Positions 33,182 through 42,597 of a stretch of DNA of 64,000 nucleotides are shown here, piece after piece. The stretch's first letter is position 1; each line of letters opens with the position of its first letter. Source of the stretch: Dehalogenimonas etheniformans (GTDB taxonomy: Bacteria > Chloroflexota > Dehalococcoidia > Dehalococcoidales > Dehalococcoidaceae); contig NZ_CP058566.2 in NCBI RefSeq assembly GCF_014672715.2, positions 1,860,001 to 1,924,000 on the forward strand, read 5' to 3'. Position numbers and translations under genes: made by a program. A model generated the notes under the pieces. It had not been told where the DNA came from, searched no databases, and worked only from the letters and a program-made list of their open reading frames with translations.

Positions 33182-33820
33182 CTATGTCACCGATGACACA
33201 ACAACTGCGAAATGGAGCGACGCCCCGATAATTATCCAGATGTGGAAAATGTCGTGGAAACCGAACAACCCTGGTACCGGATTGGGACGTTTCAGAGCAT
33301 AGATGACGGCGCCGATGCTGTAGGCAACGCCGCCGGCCACTACCCCCCAAAATGCGAGCCGCGGCATCGAGAGCCACAATTGCCGCATCGGCGCCAGCGC
33401 CAGCCATCCCATGCCCAAATACAGGATTGGCGACAGGATTCTCGGGGCGTGCATCCAGAACAGCTTGTAGAAGATACCTATAGCCACGATGACCCACGGT
33501 ATAGCGATCATGAAAACCCGCCACAAGCCGTCAAGGTAGATATAGACAAGCGGCGTGTAGCTGCCGGCGATCATGATGAAAATGGCGATATGGTCCAGTT
33601 TCCGCCAGACAGAGGTTTCACCATCCCGGCGTTTTAGCGCGTGGTATAAGGCGCTGAAAGAAAATAAAGCGGTGATCGACAAGCCGTAAATGACAACAAC
33701 GGTAAGGAGGTCCCATCTGCCCCAGGTCAAAATAAGCAAGGCGACTAATCCTGCGCCTCCGGCGACAGCCCCGCCAAGGTGAGAATAGCATGAAAAAGCT
33801 TCGGCGCGCTTAGCTACGAT
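33182..33820 (-). CDS. hemolysin III / YqfA-family membrane protein with apparent ATC start
   Basis: A protein of 212 residues with seven hydrophobic helices and the PAQR-like motifs SALYHALKRRD, LDHIAIFIMIAGSYTP and HDIFHIWIIIGASLHF, whose His residues form the presumed metal site. Function in bacteria is unclear; the name hemolysin is historical. The frame has GTG and TTG codons only at 33874 and 33865, both upstream of a TATAAT (minus strand, within 33841-33854) that should be the promoter. ATC at 33820, seven bases after GAGGA, gives a family-typical N terminus (M)VAKRAEAFS. Confidence 0.85.
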   Translation of the reverse strand: MVAKRAEAFSCYSHLGGAVAGGAGLVALLILTWGRWDLLTVVVIYGLSITALFSFSALYHALKRRDGETSVWRKLDHIAIFIMIAGSYTPLVYIYLDGLWRVFMIAIPWVIVAIGIFYKLFWMHAPRILSPILYLGMGWLALAPMRQLWLSMPRLAFWGVVAGGVAYSIGAVIYALKRPNPVPGLFGFHDIFHIWIIIGASLHFAVVVSSVT

Positions 33821-33890
33821 GTTACATTCCTCTTCTTTCGCGGTATTATAACCGGACGGAGGCAAAACTGCCACCTTAGGTCGATATTTA

Positions 33891-33920
33891 TTGACTTTAA
33901 TGAGGCAATTCTGTTTTAAT
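33891..33920 (+). promoter_or_regulatory. putative promoter of rplY
   Basis: TTGACT (33891-33896), 18 bases, TTTAAT (33915-33920). It lies back to back with the promoter of the hemolysin III gene. Confidence 0.5.
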
Positions 33921-33957
33921 TAGCATTTGTTTGCTGAATAAACAAGGAGAAATCTGT

Positions 33958-34626
33958 ATGGATAAAATCGCCGTTACTTTATCGCCGCGTACCGTGACCG
34001 GCAAGAAAACCCGCTTCCTGCGTCGCGCCGGCGTTACCCCCTGCCATGTTTTCGGCCACAACCTGGCCTCGGAAACCCTGCAGGCAGCAACCGCCGATCT
34101 GGAAAAGGTTGTCGCCATGGCCGGTACCACCCGGTTGGTAGCACTACAGACCGAAGGCCAGAAGAAGGCTCGCATGGCTTTCATCCGCGAAGTCCAGCGT
34201 ACTCCGGTTGGCGGCGGTCTTTTTCATGTGGACTTCTACCAGGTCAATATGAACGAGCCCATCACTGCTGAGATCCCGCTACGGCTTGTCGGTGAAGCCC
34301 CGGCCCTCAAGACCAAAGGCCGCATCCTGGTCCATCCGATGGCGCACGTCGAGGTCGAAAGCCTGCCCGGTGATCTGCCAGCGAGCATTACCGTCGATAT
34401 CTCGGTACTGAACGAACTTCATGACGCCATACACGTCAGGGACCTCAAAGTCGAGCCTGAAGTTACCGTCTTGTCCGAGCCCGATCAGCTTATTGCCAAG
34501 GTCAGCGAGATCACCGTCAAGGCCGAAGAAGTCATCATCGCCGCCCCGGTTGCCGAAGCTGCCGCTCCTGCCGAGGGTGCCGCTCCTGCCGAGGGTGCCG
34601 TCCCGTCCGCTCCCGAAACAAAATAA
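33958..34626 (+). CDS. rplY: ribosomal protein bL25 (CTC form)
   Basis: A 222-residue bL25 of the long CTC type: the RNA-binding N domain (LSPRTVTGKKTRFLRRAGVT, then VFGHN) and the TL5-like beta domain (VDFYQVNMNEPITAEIPLRL, LNELHDAIHVRDL). It binds 5S rRNA in the large subunit. The acidic, alanine-proline C-tail contains an EGAAPAEGA tandem repeat. The ATG at 33958 follows AAGGAGAAA. A strong terminator follows, so it is monocistronic. Confidence 0.95.
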   Translation: MDKIAVTLSPRTVTGKKTRFLRRAGVTPCHVFGHNLASETLQAATADLEKVVAMAGTTRLVALQTEGQKKARMAFIREVQRTPVGGGLFHVDFYQVNMNEPITAEIPLRLVGEAPALKTKGRILVHPMAHVEVESLPGDLPASITVDISVLNELHDAIHVRDLKVEPEVTVLSEPDQLIAKVSEITVKAEEVIIAAPVAEAAAPAEGAAPAEGAVPSAPETK

Positions 34627-34646
34627 TCGTACAACATCGAAAAACA

Positions 34647-34689
34647 GAGGCTCATACTGGTCAACCGGCCAGTATGAGCCTCTTCTTTT
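34647..34689 (+). terminator. rho-independent terminator
   Basis: A perfect 14-bp stem (34647-34660 with 34669-34682) around an eight-base loop, then TTCTTTT. Confidence 0.9.
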
Positions 34690-34755
34690 AGCTATTGTCA
34701 TTTCAGCATTTACACGCTAAGATTGCGGGAATATTCCGACGATAAGGTTTGTGCG

Positions 34756-35646
34756 TTGTTAGCAGTAAAAATATCTGAAGTCTCAAAGATCTACGGCGAA
34801 AAGAAGGTCGTGGACGGAGTTTCCTTCGAGGTCAACACCGGGGAGATTTTCGCCCTGATAGGTCCCAACGGCGCCGGTAAAACCACCACCATCCGCATGA
34901 TGATGGATATCATCAAACCGGATGGTGGCGATATCCTGATAATGGGACAGCATCTTGGAGAAGGGTCCAAAAATTGCATCGGTTATCTGCCCGAAGAACG
35001 GGGACTCTATCGCAAACTCCGCATAATGGACACTATCGTCTATATGGCCTCTCTGAAGGGAGCGGCGGTCGAGACCGCGGTTTCTCGTGCAGAGGCTCTT
35101 CTCAAAAAATTCGGTCTTTATGAGCACCGCTACAAGAAGATAGAGGAACTTTCCAAAGGTATGGGGCAACTTATCCAGTTCGTTGTTACTGTGGCTCACG
35201 ATCCCGGGTTGATCATCCTCGATGAACCGTTCGCCGGCCTCGACCCTGTCAACACCCGACTTCTGAAAGACACCATCAAGGACCTTCGAGGGGAAGGCAA
35301 AGCAATAATTTTGTCTACTCACCGCATGAATGAAGTGCAGGAAATGTGCGACCGGTTGTTCATGATTAACAAGGGTCAGCGTGTTCTCTACGGCGCTCTT
35401 AACGACATTCGAAGGCAGTTCCGCTCTAACTCGGTCATCGTCGAATCGGAATCGCCGTTGCCGGCTCTTGCAGGCGTGACCGGGATTGAATCCAAAAATC
35501 ATTCATCGATATTGAAGCTTGGAGATGCGGCAACGCCTCAATCGGTACTTGCTCAACTCGTCGCTGCCCAGGTGCCGGTAGAGCGGTTCGAGGTGGCCTT
35601 GCCTTCATTGGACGATATTTTCGTACAGGTGGTAAAGAAGTCGTGA
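34756..35646 (+). CDS. ABC transporter ATP-binding protein (NatA-like)
   Basis: An ATPase of about 296 residues. Walker A GPNGAGKTTT, the signature ELSKGMGQLIQF (unusually KGMGQ in place of SGGQ) and Walker B LIILDEPFAGLDP are present, with the switch His in STHRMNE. The C-terminal half has the LDDIFVQVVKK ending seen in NatA-type proteins. It is coupled to the permease by a four-base overlap. The preferred start is TTG at 34756, eight bases after AAGG; a TTG at 34723 would add 11 residues. Substrate: sodium, a drug or a peptide. Confidence 0.92.
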   Translation: MLAVKISEVSKIYGEKKVVDGVSFEVNTGEIFALIGPNGAGKTTTIRMMMDIIKPDGGDILIMGQHLGEGSKNCIGYLPEERGLYRKLRIMDTIVYMASLKGAAVETAVSRAEALLKKFGLYEHRYKKIEELSKGMGQLIQFVVTVAHDPGLIILDEPFAGLDPVNTRLLKDTIKDLRGEGKAIILSTHRMNEVQEMCDRLFMINKGQRVLYGALNDIRRQFRSNSVIVESESPLPALAGVTGIESKNHSSILKLGDAATPQSVLAQLVAAQVPVERFEVALPSLDDIFVQVVKKS

Positions 35647-36866
35647 ACAAAACGGCCCTCATCTTTAAACACGAATTCACCACTCTGATCCGACGGACCG
35701 GCTTCATTATCATGACCGTCGCAATACCGCTTATCGGGCTCATCCTTATCCTGGGTGGCCAGATTTTTTCCGGCAACCAGGGCGGTGGCGGGCCGGTCGA
35801 ACAGGTCAAGATCGGATACGTCGACCAGGCTTCGCTCATCACCGGCCATCAACAGGAGGGCAATTTCGATTTTGTCGCTTTTGATTCTGCCGAGGCGGCC
35901 AACCAGGCCTTGATCGGCAAAACCGTGTCCGAATATATCGTAATCCCGCCGGACTACATCAACACCGGCGCTCTGGCCAGATTCACCACCGAACGTCAGT
36001 TGGAAGTGCCGGGCGATCGGCTGTACGCCATTCAGAACTTCATGCTGGACAATCTGCTATCACCCACTGTGGGGGCTGCTGTCATCGACCGCGTCAAGGC
36101 CCCGGCCAACCTTTCAAGCATAATCCTCGATCCCGTCACCGGCTTACCGGCCGAAAATCAGGGAGGCGTGGCGGCTTTCCTGCTGCCTTACCTTTTCAGC
36201 ATTCTCCTGGTGATGTCGATCTTCACGTCCTCGGGCTACCTGTTGCAGGGACTGGCCGAGGAAAAAGAAAACCGCATCATGGAAGTCCTGCTTTCCAGTG
36301 TTTCGGCCAGGCAACTCATAACGGGAAAGGTCCTCGGGTTGGGCGCTGCCGGATTGGCGCAGATGGCGATCTGGCTCTTTTCAGCCCGGTTCCTGGCTAA
36401 CCTGGCTTCGGCTAACTTTTCGGCTATACTGGGTTCGATCGAGCTATCGGCCAGCTTTGTGATCCTTGGCCTGGCTTATTTCATTCTTGGGTATCTGTTG
36501 TTTGCCATACTCCTGGCAGCGATCGGCAGCATTGCTTCGAGCATGCGTGAGAGCCAGCAATTGGCCGCCATTTTCAGCGTCCTGGCGGTCTCACCGCTCT
36601 GGGGCCTCGTTTTCATCATTGAAAATCCTCAACACCCGGTGAGCGTTTTCCTTACCATTTTCCCGTTTACCGCCCCCATCACCACGATGATCCGGGTGGG
36701 TACCGCGGAAGTGCCGTTCTGGCAGATAGGCTTGAGCATGATGGTGATGGCGGTATCCATTTTCGGGTTCCTGCTGCTTTCGGCCAAGGTCTTCAGGACA
36801 TTCCTGTTGATGACCGGTAAAACGCCCAAGATCGGCGAGATCCTGCGTATGCTTAAGGAAGCCTAA
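35643..36866 (+). CDS. ABC-2 type permease (NatB-like)
   Basis: A 407-residue permease with an N-terminal helix (IIMTVAIPLIGLILILGG), a large extracytoplasmic domain of about 140 residues, and five or more C-terminal helices. The EEKENRIMEVLLSSVSARQL coupling motif before the helices is diagnostic for NatB/YhaP. It works with the ATPase encoded just upstream (GTG start overlapping its TGA). Both genes read toward an M16 peptidase on the opposite strand. Confidence 0.92.
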   Translation: MNKTALIFKHEFTTLIRRTGFIIMTVAIPLIGLILILGGQIFSGNQGGGGPVEQVKIGYVDQASLITGHQQEGNFDFVAFDSAEAANQALIGKTVSEYIVIPPDYINTGALARFTTERQLEVPGDRLYAIQNFMLDNLLSPTVGAAVIDRVKAPANLSSIILDPVTGLPAENQGGVAAFLLPYLFSILLVMSIFTSSGYLLQGLAEEKENRIMEVLLSSVSARQLITGKVLGLGAAGLAQMAIWLFSARFLANLASANFSAILGSIELSASFVILGLAYFILGYLLFAILLAAIGSIASSMRESQQLAAIFSVLAVSPLWGLVFIIENPQHPVSVFLTIFPFTAPITTMIRVGTAEVPFWQIGLSMMVMAVSIFGFLLLSAKVFRTFLLMTGKTPKIGEILRMLKEA

Positions 36867-36903
36867 GCGGGCGACCTTTGTCGTTGCGTTAAGAATGCAG
36901 AGA

Positions 36904-38172
36904 CTAACCCGCGCCGATAAGGTTCTTGAGAGGCTTTTCGTCCGCTACCGGGCCGACCAGCGATAACCGCATCCTGTCTTCCCGGATCAGGTCGTCCGCC
37001 AGGTCCCTGAGGTCGTCAAGGGTCACCTTTTCGATCCGTTTGATGACCTCTTCAGGCGTCAAGACCTCAGCGGTGAGTATCTCCTGACCTCCCAGCCAAG
37101 ACGCCACGTGCCTGGAATCTTCCAGGCGCAAAGCCAGCCGTCCTTTAGAGAGTTCCTTGGCTTTAGCCAGTTCCTGGGCGGTCAACGTCGATTTGAGCAG
37201 GTTGAGTTCCTTTATCACCGCTTCGATTGCCTTGAGCAGGTTATCTGGGTCCACACTGGCGGCCACGGTAAGCGCCCCGGTGTCTTTCAAAAACTCGGCG
37301 TAGCTGTGTATGGCATAGGCCAGACCCATCTTGTCGCGAATCTCGGAAAAGAGCCGGGAACTCATACCCTCTCCGAGGATCACGTTCAAAAGGCTCTCGG
37401 TGTAACGCCTGGGGTCAGCTATCGACAGGGCGGGCAGGGCCAGCAGGAAATGGTCCTGTTCGATATCCCTCGTCTCAGCGATCAGACGCTCGCCGTCAGT
37501 GCGGATGAACGGGGGAAAAGGCGGCGCGACGCTGGAACCCGGTTGCCAATCCCCGAATTTATCGTTGATCGCCGATAAAATATCTTTCCGGGCAACCCCG
37601 CCGGCGATGGCGACGACGGTGTTCTGCGGCAGGTAGTGTCGCGCCATATAACCGCCCATGTCATCGCGGGTAATCGCGCCTACCGATCTTTCAGTCCCGG
37701 CAATGTCGCGCCCCAGGGGGTGATCCGGCCACAGCACGGTGTCGATAAGCTGGCAGGCTTTCTGGTCGGGCTGGTCTTCCGACATGTGGATTTCCTCCAC
37801 TATGACCTGCCGCTCTTTTTCGATGTCCGAAGGATCGAATTTTGAATGCAGCAACATATCGGAGAGCGTGTCAAGGGTAGACACAAAATGGTCGCGCGGC
37901 GCCTTGGCCCAATATACGGTTGTCTCCCGGTCGGTGCCTCCGTTCAAGATGCCGCCGATCCCTTCTATAGATTCCGAGATGGCGCGGGAGGTCGGTCTCT
38001 TCTCCGTTCCCCGGAACAAGACGTGTTCGATAAAATGGGAAATCCCGGAAATAGGCTCGGTTTCGTAACGCGAGCCGGTGCCGACGAAAAGGCAGATGGA
38101 CACCGATAAAGTTTGCGGCATCTCCTGTGACAGCAATCTTAAACCGTTGGGCAATACAGTTTTATGGTACAT
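36904..38172 (-). CDS. M16-family zinc peptidase
   Basis: A 422-residue pitrilysin-type peptidase, with the inverted zinc motif HFIEH at about residues 46-50 and the downstream Glu some 75 residues later. The GISHFIEHVLFRGTEKR context is that of the processing-peptidase-like M16B group; the C-terminal half is the inactive homologous domain. Role: probably processing of peptides or secreted proteins. Its end faces the NatB gene, and tsaD lies 61 bases upstream on the same strand. Confidence 0.94.
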   Translation of the reverse strand: MYHKTVLPNGLRLLSQEMPQTLSVSICLFVGTGSRYETEPISGISHFIEHVLFRGTEKRPTSRAISESIEGIGGILNGGTDRETTVYWAKAPRDHFVSTLDTLSDMLLHSKFDPSDIEKERQVIVEEIHMSEDQPDQKACQLIDTVLWPDHPLGRDIAGTERSVGAITRDDMGGYMARHYLPQNTVVAIAGGVARKDILSAINDKFGDWQPGSSVAPPFPPFIRTDGERLIAETRDIEQDHFLLALPALSIADPRRYTESLLNVILGEGMSSRLFSEIRDKMGLAYAIHSYAEFLKDTGALTVAASVDPDNLLKAIEAVIKELNLLKSTLTAQELAKAKELSKGRLALRLEDSRHVASWLGGQEILTAEVLTPEEVIKRIEKVTLDDLRDLADDLIREDRMRLSLVGPVADEKPLKNLIGAG

Positions 38173-38233
38173 CTCTAACCTCTGGAAATGATTGTACCCC
38201 GTTTATCGCGGAGGCCAAAACGGTATTGACCGG

Positions 38234-39250
38234 TCACGGCCGGGCGAAATTCCGGATTAGTCCGTTTACCCAGGCAAAGGGCATGCTGGGATAAACGTCC
38301 AGGTCAAGGTTCGAGCGTTCGCCTTTAACCATATGAAAATAACCGCAACTGGCGATTATGGCGGCATTATCGGTGCATAATGAAAGCGGCGGAATCGACA
38401 CAGGGATTGGGGAATCTTCAATCATCTTCTCCCTTAGTCGGCTGTTGGCGGCGACACCCCCGGCAAGCAGGATCTGATTAACTCCGTGTTCTTCAGCCGC
38501 TGCCAGGGTCCTCTTGACCAATATTTTAACCACCGCCTCCTGAAAACTGGCGGCGGCATCGTTCGGAGAGGCAACCTGACCGGTTTCGGCCAACCGGTAC
38601 AGCGCCGTTTTGAGCCCTGAGAAGCTGAAATCGAAGCTGCCCGGGATGATCCCCTTTGGCAATTTCAGCGTTACTTTCCCCGATTTGGCCGCCTTCTCGA
38701 TAACCGGCCCGCCCGGATAGCCCAGGTTCAGCAGCCGGGCGGCTTTGTCGAAAGCTTCTCCGGCGGCGTCATCCCTGGTTCTGCCGATGAGTTGATAATC
38801 GCCGTGGTCTCTCATCAACACCAGGTCGGTGTGACCACCGGAAACGATAAGCGCCAGCGCCGGGAACCTCGGGGTTTGGCCGGGGGTCAACCAATTGGCA
38901 TAAATGTGGCCTTCGAGGTGGTTGATCCCGATCAACGGTTTACCGGCGGCCATCGCGATGGATTTGGCGAAATTGACGCCGACCAGCAGGGATCCGGCGA
39001 GTCCGGGACCGCAGGTTACCGCCAATGCGTCGATCTGTTCCATTGTCAGAGAAGCGTCCCTCAGGCACTCTTTGAGCACCGGCACAATGGATAAGAGGTG
39101 CTGCCGGGAGGCGACTTCGGGCACTACGCCGCCGTAGCGGGAATGGATGTCCACCTGGGAAGCGACCTTGTTGCCTAGGATTTTGATCCCGTTCTCGACC
39201 ACTGCAGCGGCTGTCTCGTCGCAGGAGGTTTCTATACCCAAAACTCGCAT
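38234..39250 (-). CDS. tsaD: tRNA N6-threonylcarbamoyladenosine synthase subunit TsaD
   Basis: A 338-residue ASKHA-fold enzyme. [18 protein letters not shown] is the classic start; the metal-binding NHLEGH motif is at about residues 109-114, with [10 protein letters not shown] and the terminal [11 protein letters not shown] also intact. TsaD completes the universal t6A37 modification on ANN-reading tRNAs together with TsaB, TsaC and TsaE, none of which is beside it here. The M16 peptidase gene follows on the same strand. Confidence 0.97.
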   Translation of the reverse strand: MRVLGIETSCDETAAAVVENGIKILGNKVASQVDIHSRYGGVVPEVASRQHLLSIVPVLKECLRDASLTMEQIDALAVTCGPGLAGSLLVGVNFAKSIAMAAGKPLIGINHLEGHIYANWLTPGQTPRFPALALIVSGGHTDLVLMRDHGDYQLIGRTRDDAAGEAFDKAARLLNLGYPGGPVIEKAAKSGKVTLKLPKGIIPGSFDFSFSGLKTALYRLAETGQVASPNDAAASFQEAVVKILVKRTLAAAEEHGVNQILLAGGVAANSRLREKMIEDSPIPVSIPPLSLCTDNAAIIASCGYFHMVKGERSNLDLDVYPSMPFAWVNGLIRNFARP

Positions 39251-39452
39251 TGCATGATTATAACAGACCGGCGATAAACGTTTCAGTCAGGCATGCGCAA
39301 TGCGAATAATGGTAATAATGAATATAAATACAAGAAATGAAGAGTAATACCTCGAAATATTTGTCATGGATCTACTAGAATCAGTTAGGAGATAGCCCCA
39401 GAATCGATAAGAATGGATGAGGATCAATTTGCTGATATTTAGGTTGGTGGGT

Positions 39453-39493
39453 TATTATAACTGGTGTTAGCAGTCTCGTGGTGAGACTGCTAA
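39453..39493 (+). promoter_or_regulatory. groESL promoter region and CIRCE element
   Basis: TTGCTG (39429-39434) and TATTAT (39453-39458) form a likely promoter. Bases 39467-39493 are TTAGCAGTC, nine bases, GACTGCTAA: a perfect inverted repeat with the CIRCE layout that differs from the consensus TTAGCACTC-N9-GAGTGCTAA by one position in each arm. HrcA should bind here and repress groESL at low temperature; hrcA is not in the window. Confidence 0.9.
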
Positions 39494-39530
39494 AATAATG
39501 AGGAAGAAAGACACTAAGAAGGAGGTATTC

Positions 39531-39824
39531 ATGGCAATCAACGTGCAACCGCTGCAAAACTTCATCCTGGTGAAACCCGGTAAGAAGGAAGAAAGTCGCA
39601 GCGGCATCATCATCCCGGACACAGCCCAGGAAAAAGCCCAGGAAGGTGAAGTCGTCGCCGTAGGTCCCGGCCGACTGGGCAAAGACAACACCCGTGAGGT
39701 CATGGACGTAAAGGTCGGCGATTTCGTGATCTATCCCAAGTTCGGCGGCACTGAGGTCAAGGTTGACGGCATGGACATGGTTATCATGCCCGAAAATCAA
39801 GTCCTGGCCAAAAAAGTCTACTAA
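39531..39824 (+). CDS. groES: co-chaperonin GroES
   Basis: A 97-residue GroES: VQPLQNFILVKPGKKEE at the start, the mobile loop SGIIIPDTAQEKAQEG, and VGDFVIYPKFGGTEVKV near the end. It caps GroEL during folding. The ATG at 39531 is preceded by AAGAAGGAGG; a GTG-type start further upstream is not needed. It is cotranscribed with groEL, 30 bases downstream. Confidence 0.97.
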   Translation: MAINVQPLQNFILVKPGKKEESRSGIIIPDTAQEKAQEGEVVAVGPGRLGKDNTREVMDVKVGDFVIYPKFGGTEVKVDGMDMVIMPENQVLAKKVY

Positions 39825-39827
39825 TAA

Positions 39828-41465
<1,638 letters not shown>

Positions 41466-41485
41466 ACCTAACTGGTCTCCTTTCG

Positions 41486-41521
41486 GAAGAGAGCCGCCTT
41501 CAAAGGCGGCTCTCTTCTTTT
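41486..41521 (+). terminator. rho-independent terminator after groEL
   Basis: A stem of 13-14 bp (GAAGAGAGCCGCC with GGCGGCTCTCTTC) followed by TTTT. Confidence 0.9.
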
Positions 41522-41600
41522 GACCGGTTTCCCAAATTGCCCAATCGTGGCAATCGCGGTATAATTTTAAATTGTACTTTAGTATTAGGACTGTGCCTTA

Positions 41601-41960
41601 ATGCATGAAATGGCGGTAACTCAGAGCCTCCTGGAAATCGTGCTGAAAGAAGTCGGCAAGGTTGGAGCCAAGAAAGTGAACGGCGTTAACCTGGTCATCG
41701 GCGAACTTTCGGGATTGGTGGATGACTCCATTCAGTTCTATTTCGATTTCATGACTAAAGAAACCATCGCCGAGGGGGCGAAATTAAAGTTTACCCGTAT
41801 TCCCGCAAAAATGAAGTGCCGGGCTTGCGGCCAGGAGTTCATCACCGCTCCGGATGAATGGATTTGTCCCAAATGCGGAGAATGGCAGGCTGAGGTGATC
41901 GCCGGCAAAGAATTTTACATCGATTCGATCGAGGTGGACGATGCAGATAAAGGTCCTTAA
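41601..41960 (+). CDS. hypA: hydrogenase nickel-insertion chaperone HypA
   Basis: A 119-residue HypA. The N-terminal MHE is the nickel site (His2) and the zinc site is two CxxC pairs, Cys73/76 and Cys89/92. It delivers Ni to [NiFe]-hydrogenase large subunits with HypB. hypB overlaps its 3' end by 20 bases. It opens the operon hypA-B-F-C-D-E; a TATAAT at 41560-41565 lies upstream. Confidence 0.96.
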   Translation: MHEMAVTQSLLEIVLKEVGKVGAKKVNGVNLVIGELSGLVDDSIQFYFDFMTKETIAEGAKLKFTRIPAKMKCRACGQEFITAPDEWICPKCGEWQAEVIAGKEFYIDSIEVDDADKGP

Positions 41961-42588
41961 AGACATCATGGCAGCCAACACCCAGAACGCCGGCGCGAAT
42001 CAGGCGAGGCTGGATGCACAGGGCATACTGGGGATTAATATCATGGCTTCTCCGGGCGCCGGCAAAACCACCTTTATATTGGCCACCATTGACAGCCTTG
42101 GACAGGATGCTCGCGTCGGTGTCATCGAGGGCGACATTGCCTCGCAGATCGATGCCGAGGAGGTGGCTCAGAAAGGCGCCCCGGTAGTTCAGATCAACAC
42201 TGGAGGGGGCTGTCATCTCGATGCGGGGCAAGTAGCCGCCGGGCTTGATAATCTACCGCTGGAAGAGATTGATATTCTCTTTATTGAGAATGTCGGCAAT
42301 CTTGTTTGTCCCTCCGAGTTCAAACTTGGCGAGCATCTGAGAGTTGTCCTCCTGAGCGTTCCCGAGGGGGATGACAAGCCTTTCAAATACCCGGGCATGT
42401 TCGCCTCGGCTGATGTGGTCGTTGTTACCAAAATCGATATCATGCCCTATTTCGATTTTGACCTGGATAAATTCACTAAGGCCATCGAAGGTCTCAAGCC
42501 GGGAATTCGAGTATTTCCACTGTCTGCTCGAACCGGGGAGGGTTTTTCCGGCTGGACGGACTTTTTGAAATCGCAGTTGAGGCGGTAA
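41941..42588 (+). CDS. hypB: hydrogenase maturation GTPase HypB
   Basis: A 215-residue SIMIBI GTPase. Walker A is MASPGAGKTTF at about residues 35-45, and the metal site region QINTGGGCHLDAG is present. It lacks the His-rich N-terminal nickel store of some HypBs. The ATG at 41941 begins inside hypA (20-base overlap), implying coupled translation. HypA and HypB act together in nickel insertion. Confidence 0.96.
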   Translation: MQIKVLKDIMAANTQNAGANQARLDAQGILGINIMASPGAGKTTFILATIDSLGQDARVGVIEGDIASQIDAEEVAQKGAPVVQINTGGGCHLDAGQVAAGLDNLPLEEIDILFIENVGNLVCPSEFKLGEHLRVVLLSVPEGDDKPFKYPGMFASADVVVVTKIDIMPYFDFDLDKFTKAIEGLKPGIRVFPLSARTGEGFSGWTDFLKSQLRR

Positions 42589-42597
42589 CCAGAGCCT

